In this document: positions 4,764-9,311 of the stretch, one piece after another
How positions within the stretch are numbered: position 1 is the stretch's first letter
Layout: each line of letters starts with the position of its first letter
NCBI GenBank assembly: GCA_035606335.1
Contig: DATNFP010000203.1
Span: 1 to 9,311 of the forward strand
Length of the DNA stretch: 9,311 nt
Source of the DNA: DATNFP01 sp035606335
Lineage (GTDB): Bacteria; Bacteroidota; Bacteroidia; Chitinophagales; Chitinophagaceae
Direction of reading: 5' to 3'
Program-made: the position numbers and the translations under genes
The notes under the pieces: model-generated
What the model was told of the DNA's origin: nothing
Databases searched by the model: none
What the model saw: only the letters and a program-made list of their open reading frames with translations

Positions 4764-5999
4764 TCAATATACTATTATTTTCCCACATATCACAGCTGAT
4801 ATTACCAAAAAATCTAAATAGTAATATTTGTAGGTAAGTGGACTTGATATAAAAAAAACGAATATGATAAGATACAATAAAATTAAGCTTATTTCATAAT
4901 AATGAATTTTAGCTTTCCATTTCTTATACATTAGTAACCCAAGAACATTAAGAAAAATCATTAAAACTGCTTGTATAACCCTTGCGTAAAAAACACGCTG
5001 CGCTATGGAGCCTTTAAACGCCGCACGAGTAAAATAAGAGAAGTTCAACCCGTCATTAAAGGCTTCGGATTGAGCCGGGTTTCCTAATCCGTTCCATTGG
5101 TCAATATAACATTGGTTGTGATAGGCAATGCTTTTAGATAATATAGAAGGATCTTTTAAATAAAAAGGTATTACATAAAAACATACAATTGATGCCGCAA
5201 TACAACTCCACACTATAATATTTTGCCTGAGAGAAGCATTATACCAGAGTAGAATTAAAAAAAATGGCAACCAAAAAATTACCGTATATCTTGATAGTAA
5301 ACAGAATATAATTCCAAGAGTTGTTATGATGATATTAGACGATGATAGTCCTGCCGCAAGAACCAGGTAGTACGCAGCAATAATAATTTCGAAAGTTACT
5401 CCCAACGTCCATCCATTAAATTCTATAAATCCCCACAGTGCTACTGATGGCAACAACGCAACAACAATATATTTCAGCAACGGCGTCCTGGTATTAGTAG
5501 AACATCCATATATAGCGCAAGAGATGGCCAAAAAAAAGACACCAATCCAACGTATATCAAAATGTAGTGTATAAGCTATCCATAATGGTAACCAATGCAA
5601 TGGCATATATACCGGGAAAGGATGCCACGGGAGCTGCTCAAGCGGATAATAGGGAAATATTCCTTTACTAAATCTATTGTATAGCGTTGTTAGTTGCGGA
5701 ATAATGTCAGATCCTTTGCCGGGGTCTGAACATTGGTAAAATATTTTATGTAGTTGCGGTACACATATAAGGATACTAAAAAACCCAATTAAAAGCCCCA
5801 CCGTTCTAAACAAATTAGCGTACGTCGAAGAATTATTTTTTTTATCTGATCGTAGTAACTTAAGATAATAGACAGGAATAAGCAAAGAAACGATAAATAG
5901 ATAAAAAGGGTTGACTAGCTTATCAAACAAATACACGCCATTTACAACCAAATAACATTGAATAAAAAAAAGTGATAGTGCAAATATGGTCCGTCTCAA
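4764..5999 (-). CDS. Polytopic membrane protein, GT-C glycosyltransferase-like
   Basis: The 411-aa protein is almost wholly hydrophobic, with about ten predicted membrane segments (for example 3-22, 32-49, 66-82, 150-165, 175-192, 200-217, 224-250, 263-280, 340-357, 368-385). A long first extra-membrane loop (about 83-130) holds SDPGKGSD and the motif PLEQLPWHPFPVYMPLHWLP (119-138), similar to the YPP-type loops of GT-C lipid-sugar-dependent transferases (GT87/DUF2029-like). A second loop lies at 281-335. Catalytic assignment is not possible by eye. The only start is TTG at 5999: an in-frame TAA lies two codons upstream and the next Met is residue 132. The gene is visibly AT-rich with many A-runs, unlike bshB1, and is bounded by the repeat block on one side, which suggests acquisition. 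Role in surface glycan assembly is inferred. Confidence 0.6.
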   Translation of the reverse strand: MRRTIFALSLFFIQCYLVVNGVYLFDKLVNPFYLFIVSLLIPVYYLKLLRSDKKNNSSTYANLFRTVGLLIGFFSILICVPQLHKIFYQCSDPGKGSDIIPQLTTLYNRFSKGIFPYYPLEQLPWHPFPVYMPLHWLPLWIAYTLHFDIRWIGVFFLAISCAIYGCSTNTRTPLLKYIVVALLPSVALWGFIEFNGWTLGVTFEIIIAAYYLVLAAGLSSSNIIITTLGIIFCLLSRYTVIFWLPFFLILLWYNASLRQNIIVWSCIAASIVCFYVIPFYLKDPSILSKSIAYHNQCYIDQWNGLGNPAQSEAFNDGLNFSYFTRAAFKGSIAQRVFYARVIQAVLMIFLNVLGLLMYKKWKAKIHYYEISLILLYLIIFVFFISSPLTYKYYYLDFLVISAVICGKIIVY

Positions 6000-6092
6000 T
6001 TTTTATTTCTGTTTTTTATTTTTAATAATGTCTATATAAAATATTAATAATTTATATCAAAATGGCGCTTGCTGTTTTTATGGATTATTTAG

Positions 6093-6458
6093 GTAAAAAC
6101 AAATGTAAAGAGTTTAGGTGTTGCCTTTTACTGTACCCTTTGTTCTAATATAAAGAACAAAAAAGTAAGCTTACAAAATAGCGAAAATGTCTTCACCTTG
6201 CCACAAAAAATAGCTTGCACGCAAATCAGAGGACACAAAAATATTGCTCTGCTAATTACCACAGATAGCGGATGTGCTGTTTGGGGTTCTACAAATTCGA
6301 TAGATGACCAGGTAACAGGCAATCATAGTATGTTAGGGGAATATGATTTTTGGCTGGCAAAACTTAGTAAAGATTCTGTATCTGATGGAACATACATCAT
6401 AGAAGTAGTGGATAAAGGGCAGAAGTATAGCTATCAAATAGTTGTTAATAATGAATGA
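6093..6458 (+). CDS. Small putative secreted protein, start unclear (possibly decayed gene)
   Basis: The frame is open from after a TAG at 6090-6092 to TGA at 6456-6458, yet contains no ATG until residue Met79. The earliest accepted alternative start is TTG at 6198, which would give 86 aa. The upstream codons read VKSLGVAFYCTLCSN (from 6105), which looks like a short signal peptide or lipobox without its start codon, so the true start may have been lost by mutation. The downstream part looks genuinely coding: ACTQIRGHKNIALLITTDSG, WGSTNSIDDQVTG, then GTYIIEVVDKGQKYSYQIVV, an alternating beta-strand pattern like the last strands of secreted Ig-like or T9SS-sorting domains. The stop is only 3 nt from the DUF4294 stop on the other strand. 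No family is recognised. Either a non-ATG gene or a pseudogene remnant. Confidence 0.4.
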   Translation, partial: VKTNVKSLGVAFYCTLCSNIKNKKVSLQNSENVFTLPQKIACTQIRGHKNIALLITTDSGCAVWGSTNSIDDQVTGNHSMLGEYDFWLAKLSKDSVSDGTYIIEVVDKGQKYSYQIVVNNE

Positions 6459-6461
6459 TTG

Positions 6462-7112
6462 CTAATTAAGGCGATTGCGCCGCATCATGGTCTGTTGCTG
6501 CATCTGGTAGCGGTGATAATTGTATGCTTCTATTTCCTGCACTATTTGCTCTATGTCTTTATCCCTGTCAGTAGGATCATATTCACGTTTCAGGTTATTA
6601 CTAAAAAGCATCGCCACCGATTGCCATATCACAGCCGAAAAACCGCCTTTCATTTCTTTAATGATACCATAGCAGTTTTTGCCGGTTTCTCTATCTATTA
6701 ATTTTACTAATATCTGTCCCTGTGCAATGGAGAGATTTTCAAGGTCGTTTTTAAAACGGCTGTTTAGTTCTTTTTCTTTGCCTTTTATATAGGCTTTGCG
6801 CGCTCGTTTATCTGGTAGTCGTGCCATATCGTCATCCACACTTTTTAATATTCCAGCTGCAATTACAGCATATGGGTATACCTTATATACGTTGTAGCGC
6901 AGTTGATTGTATTCTGCAAGTCGTTTAGCATATTGTTTATCTGCTTCGCCTATTTTTTCAAATTCCGGCAGATATACGACTGCTATCGTGTCTCCGTTTT
7001 CTATTACAGCACCTAACAATATGGTATCATTTGCAGCATGCTGTCCTGTTGCTTTTTGAACTGTAAAAAGCAGCGATAAACACAATCCTATCCATATAGT
7101 GGCACGAAACAT
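6462..7112 (-). CDS. DUF4294 family secreted protein
   Basis: This 216-aa protein starts with a signal peptide (MFRATIWIGLCLSLLFTVQKATG, cleavage near residue 23). The mature part carries the DUF4294 hallmarks in order: GAVIENGDTIAVVYLPEFEK (34-53), LRYNVYKVYPYAVIAAGIL (71-89), a charged helical region with KAYIKGKEKELNSRFKNDL, then SIAQGQILVKLIDRETGKNCYGIIKE and GGFSAVIWQSVAMLF. It ends YDPTDRDKDIEQIV followed by a Gln/Arg-rich tail. The family is restricted to Bacteroidota, has no known function and is probably periplasmic or envelope-associated. It is transcribed divergently from the lipoprotein gene (157 bp between starts) and converges on the small plus-strand frame. No Shine-Dalgarno or clear promoter box is seen. 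Confidence 0.88.
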   Translation of the reverse strand: MFRATIWIGLCLSLLFTVQKATGQHAANDTILLGAVIENGDTIAVVYLPEFEKIGEADKQYAKRLAEYNQLRYNVYKVYPYAVIAAGILKSVDDDMARLPDKRARKAYIKGKEKELNSRFKNDLENLSIAQGQILVKLIDRETGKNCYGIIKEMKGGFSAVIWQSVAMLFSNNLKREYDPTDRDKDIEQIVQEIEAYNYHRYQMQQQTMMRRNRLN

Positions 7113-7237
7113 AGGTTAATGTAAATTTCCTGATTTTTGGTCGTATTTGCTACACCTGGTATGGCTAATATTAAGAAAAAAGATGTTAAAATTCTTCATA
7201 AGACACATTGTGGTACAAGTATTGCTAAAGGTTATAG

Positions 7238-7245
7238 TAATTTTG
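7238..7245 (+). promoter_or_regulatory. -7 element of the lipoprotein gene promoter
   Basis: TAATTTTG matches TAnnTTTG exactly. It ends 23 nt before the ATG at 7269, giving a leader of about 17-20 nt. The -33 box is poor: no TTTG lies at the ideal distance, the nearest being a TTG in ATTGTGG further upstream. Confidence 0.5.
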
Positions 7246-7268
7246 CAAACTCAATTTTAAAAAAAGTA

Positions 7269-7517
7269 ATGAAAAAATTAGTCTTAGCCGTATTGCTTGG
7301 TACTTTGTTAACGTCGTGTGATAAGGGACAAAACACATTGTCACGAAGTGAAATAAATGCGAAAGTAGATTCTGTGGTGGCATTAAGATTGCAGGATATT
7401 AATAATGAAGCAATGGAGGACCTCAACCGTAGGGAAGCCATAGAGGTGAAGCCAAAAGCAGATTCCATCGTGGCAGCAAAAATGAAGGGAAAAACAGATA
7501 CTCTTATACATAAATAA
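7269..7517 (+). CDS. Small lipoprotein of unknown function
   Basis: From the ATG at 7269 the 82-aa product begins MKKLVLAVLLGTLLTSCDKG, a classic type II signal peptide with lipobox LTSC and the lipid-bearing Cys17. The mature 66 residues are charged and probably helical, with two similar segments, NAKVDSVVALRL (30-41) and KPKADSIVAAKM (61-72), which look like an internal repeat of the pattern K-x-D-S-[IV]-V-A-x-[RK]-[LM]. No family is recognised. The frame continues upstream to a TTG at 7137, but that would bury the lipoprotein signal 44 residues inside, and the promoter box at 7238-7245 also supports the ATG. The DCC protein gene starts one base after the stop codon, so the two are probably cotranscribed. 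Confidence 0.75.
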   Translation: MKKLVLAVLLGTLLTSCDKGQNTLSRSEINAKVDSVVALRLQDINNEAMEDLNRREAIEVKPKADSIVAAKMKGKTDTLIHK

Positions 7518-7518
7518 T

Positions 7519-7935
7519 GTGATTATTTTAGAATCGGGGCGGCCTTTACTTTTCTTTGATGGCGAATGCAATCTTTGTAACGGGATAGTGCAGTTTATTA
7601 TCAGGCACGATAAAAAGAAATTATTTTTATTTGCTACTTTACAATCCGGAATTGGAGAAAGAGCAAAAGAAGAAGTACAAAGTATATATCATTGTTGCCC
7701 CGATACCGTAATTCTTTTTTATAAAGACAAATATTATATAAAGTCGGACGCTGCGATAATGGTATTTAGGCTTTTGGGTGGTTTCTGGAGCTTATTGTCT
7801 TTTGCAAGGGTTATGCCACGAGGCATGCGTAATGGGTTATATGAATGGATATCCCGGAATCGTTACAAATGGTTTGGTAAAAGAAATGAATGCATGGTCC
7901 CCACTCCCGAATTACAATCGCGTTTTATATCGTAA
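7519..7935 (+). CDS. DCC family (DUF393) thiol-disulfide oxidoreductase-like protein
   Basis: This 138-aa protein carries the family signature FFDGECNLCNG (12-22), with the CxxC pair at Cys17 and Cys20 after Asp14 (the D-x-x-C-x-x-C that names the DCC family). It continues with FIIRHDKKKLFLFATLQS (26-43), a TVILFYKDKYYIKSDAAIMVFRLLGG segment (63-88) and the closing RNRYKWFGKRNECMVPTP (113-130), all typical. The family has a thioredoxin-like fold; its substrate is unknown. A second Cys pair (59-60) and Cys125 are also present. The start is GTG at 7519: the overlapping ATG at 7517 reads ATG TGA and is closed. It lies one base after the lipoprotein stop, a coupling-type junction. Confidence 0.9.
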   Translation: MIILESGRPLLFFDGECNLCNGIVQFIIRHDKKKLFLFATLQSGIGERAKEEVQSIYHCCPDTVILFYKDKYYIKSDAAIMVFRLLGGFWSLLSFARVMPRGMRNGLYEWISRNRYKWFGKRNECMVPTPELQSRFIS

Positions 7936-7967
7936 TAATTTTACCAGATTATATTAATTCTCTCCGC

Positions 7968-7975
7968 TAAATTTG
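7968..7975 (+). promoter_or_regulatory. TAnnTTTG box directly before a start codon
   Basis: TAAATTTG matches the Bacteroidota -7 consensus and ends 4 nt before the ATG at 7980. If used, transcription would begin at or next to the start codon, giving a nearly leaderless mRNA. No TTTG is visible at the -33 distance (TTAC there), so it may be chance. Confidence 0.3.
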
Positions 7976-7979
7976 ATAC

Positions 7980-9311
7980 ATGAAACTGAAAACAGTCGCA
8001 TTATTACTGCTCAGCATATGCAGTTTATCCGGGAGGGTAAATGCGCAGCAAGTTACCTATTCTCCTTATGAGAAGTTCGATTTCCGCACAGGTGATTATT
8101 CAGTTATAGGTAAAGTGGGTGGGAACTTGTTCACTTATCGTGGTTCTGCTGATGGTTATTTTCTTGATGCCTACAATGATTCCATGCAGGAATTGGCAAC
8201 TGTAGTTTTGGATTTTTTTCCTTCAAAAATATACCAGACACAGTTTGTTGCCTATCCAGATCATATTATTGTTCTATTCCAATCGCTTGATGGCACCAAG
8301 ATAACACAATACGCAGCGTTGCTCGATAATAGTGGCAGGCTAAAAAAGGGACCTATACAACTGGATAATACAAGAACAAGCATTTTTGGGACTAATAGAG
8401 TTTATTTTTCTACTGCAGTATCTGAGGACAAAAAACACATACTTGTATATAGCGCTGAAGATAAGGGTAGTACGCTCAATTTTACAGCCAAGTGGCTGGA
8501 TGATCAGCTAAATATTGTGAATCGCAGCCATGCAACTTTTAGCGCTGACAACAATGTGTCTCACGGCGAAGTTATCGTTAGCAACAATGGTGATATTTAT
8601 TTGCCCGTTTATACTCCTGTAGGAACTAAAAACTATGCGGATGAATTAATGCTGCTTACAATGCACCCGGGTGAAACAAAATTTGCCACTAAAGAATTGC
8701 CACTCAATAGCAAGTTTGCAGCCAATTCATATATGAAGATGGACAACATCAACAACCGCATATATATTGGTGGATTTTTCTCAAGCAAAAAGAATGGCAA
8801 TTTTGAAGGAGTTCTATACTCCTATTTTGATATAAAGACGGACTCTTTCCAGAATAAAAAAATGATAATGTTTGATCCGGAGCTTCTTAAAGCCACCGGA
8901 GAACGCAATAAAAAGAAAGCCATTGACAATTTTGATATGCGGCAATTAATAGTAAAAAATGACGGCGGTTTTGTCTTGATTTCTGAAGAATATGTCATGT
9001 CTATGCGAAGTAACTATGCCCCTGGCTTTGGTTATTATTCGTGGTATTATGGCCCTATGTCAACTACGATACGTGAGTACCATTATGGAGATATTATGGC
9101 GCTTTCTTACAACGGAGACGGTACAAAGCAATGGTCTGCTTTCGTATATAAGGACCAATATTCACAAGAAGATGGAGGCCTGTTTTCTTCTTATGTGTTA
9201 TTGAATACGGGTGGCACGCTTGGTTTTCTCTTTAATGATTTCAATACCAGCAACTCACACATTCAATTAGCTACTTTGGGTGTAGACGACAAAGTAAATA
9301 TGCAATCATTC
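7980..9311 (+). CDS. Secreted protein of unknown function, N-terminal part (partial)
   Basis: The frame is open for 444 codons from the ATG at 7980 to the window edge. The N-terminus MKLKTVALLLLSICSLSGRV followed by NA-QQ is a type I signal peptide with cleavage near residue 22. The rest is a soluble, beta-rich sequence with recurring strand patterns such as TQFVAYPDHIIVLFQSLDG, KHILVYSAEDKGS, NNRIYIGGFFSSKKNGNFEG and GGFVLISEEYVMS, which suggests a beta-propeller-like fold, with a Tyr/Gly/Trp-rich insert (YAPGFGYYSWYYGPMS). Similar large proteins of unknown role are common in Bacteroidota envelopes. No sorting domain can be judged since the end is outside the window. It lies 44 bp after the DCC gene on the same strand. 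Confidence 0.75.
   Translation, partial: MKLKTVALLLLSICSLSGRVNAQQVTYSPYEKFDFRTGDYSVIGKVGGNLFTYRGSADGYFLDAYNDSMQELATVVLDFFPSKIYQTQFVAYPDHIIVLFQSLDGTKITQYAALLDNSGRLKKGPIQLDNTRTSIFGTNRVYFSTAVSEDKKHILVYSAEDKGSTLNFTAKWLDDQLNIVNRSHATFSADNNVSHGEVIVSNNGDIYLPVYTPVGTKNYADELMLLTMHPGETKFATKELPLNSKFAANSYMKMDNINNRIYIGGFFSSKKNGNFEGVLYSYFDIKTDSFQNKKMIMFDPELLKATGERNKKKAIDNFDMRQLIVKNDGGFVLISEEYVMSMRSNYAPGFGYYSWYYGPMSTTIREYHYGDIMALSYNGDGTKQWSAFVYKDQYSQEDGGLFSSYVLLNTGGTLGFLFNDFNTSNSHIQLATLGVDDKVNMQSF

Noticed and set aside
6128..6322. Minus-strand 64-aa frame
   Set aside because: Antisense to the better supported 6093-6458 frame and without any signal of its own.
7137..7268. 44-residue N-terminal extension of the lipoprotein from TTG 7137
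   Set aside because: It would place the lipoprotein signal peptide internally and covers the TAATTTTG promoter box.
7232..7571. Minus-strand frames over the lipoprotein and DCC genes
   Set aside because: Shadows of the plus-strand genes.
8992..9204. Plus-strand 70-aa frame
   Set aside because: It is an out-of-frame reading within the continuous secreted protein gene that starts at 7980.

Overview
The window looks like chromosomal DNA from a Bacteroidota species, probably of the Chitinophagaceae/Sphingobacteriia type. The evidence is a Bacteroidota-type secreted protein (mature start THIFGGEL), a DUF4294 protein, an rpmB-rpmG-DUF4295 ribosomal cluster, a bacillithiol gene (bshB1), AT-rich spacers without clear Shine-Dalgarno sites, and TAnnTTTG-like promoter elements. 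Genus and species cannot be fixed from the sequence alone.

Layout. 1-1293 (-) is the N-terminal 431 codons of a large secreted protein that runs off the left edge. 1378-1767 (-) is a VOC/glyoxalase-fold protein. After a spacer with a minus-strand terminator (1949-1980) and a short tandem repeat, 2037-2681 (-) holds a compact ribosomal operon: rpmB (bL28), rpmG (bL33, Zn-independent type) and a 57-aa DUF4295 protein. 2803-3534 (-) is bshB1, the deacetylase of bacillithiol synthesis. 3609-4376 (-) encodes an HTH protein resembling phage terminase small subunits, with a perfect palindrome at its start codon.

4377-4763 has no gene but is highly structured: operator-like palindromes, three stem-loops (two with the pattern GTT-NCA-AAC), a repeated ACGAGACA and a four-unit 9-nt tandem repeat. 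It looks like a dispersed repeat or a mobile non-coding element. 4764-5999 (-) is an AT-rich polytopic membrane protein (GT-C-like) with only a TTG start. 6093-6458 (+) is an open frame without an ATG, perhaps a small secreted protein or a decayed gene, and it converges on the DUF4294 gene at 6462-7112 (-).

The right end is a plus-strand run: a small lipoprotein (7269-7517) with a recognisable promoter, a DCC/DUF393 thiol-disulfide-like protein starting at GTG one base after it, and a secreted protein of unknown function (from 7980) that runs off the right edge.

Most genes are housekeeping or envelope genes of this phylum. The part most worth a second look is 3609-4763: a lone terminase-like DNA-binding gene beside a palindrome-rich non-coding block, with repeat-like sequence also inside its own coding region. 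No complete, recognisable defence or mobile system is visible in the window.
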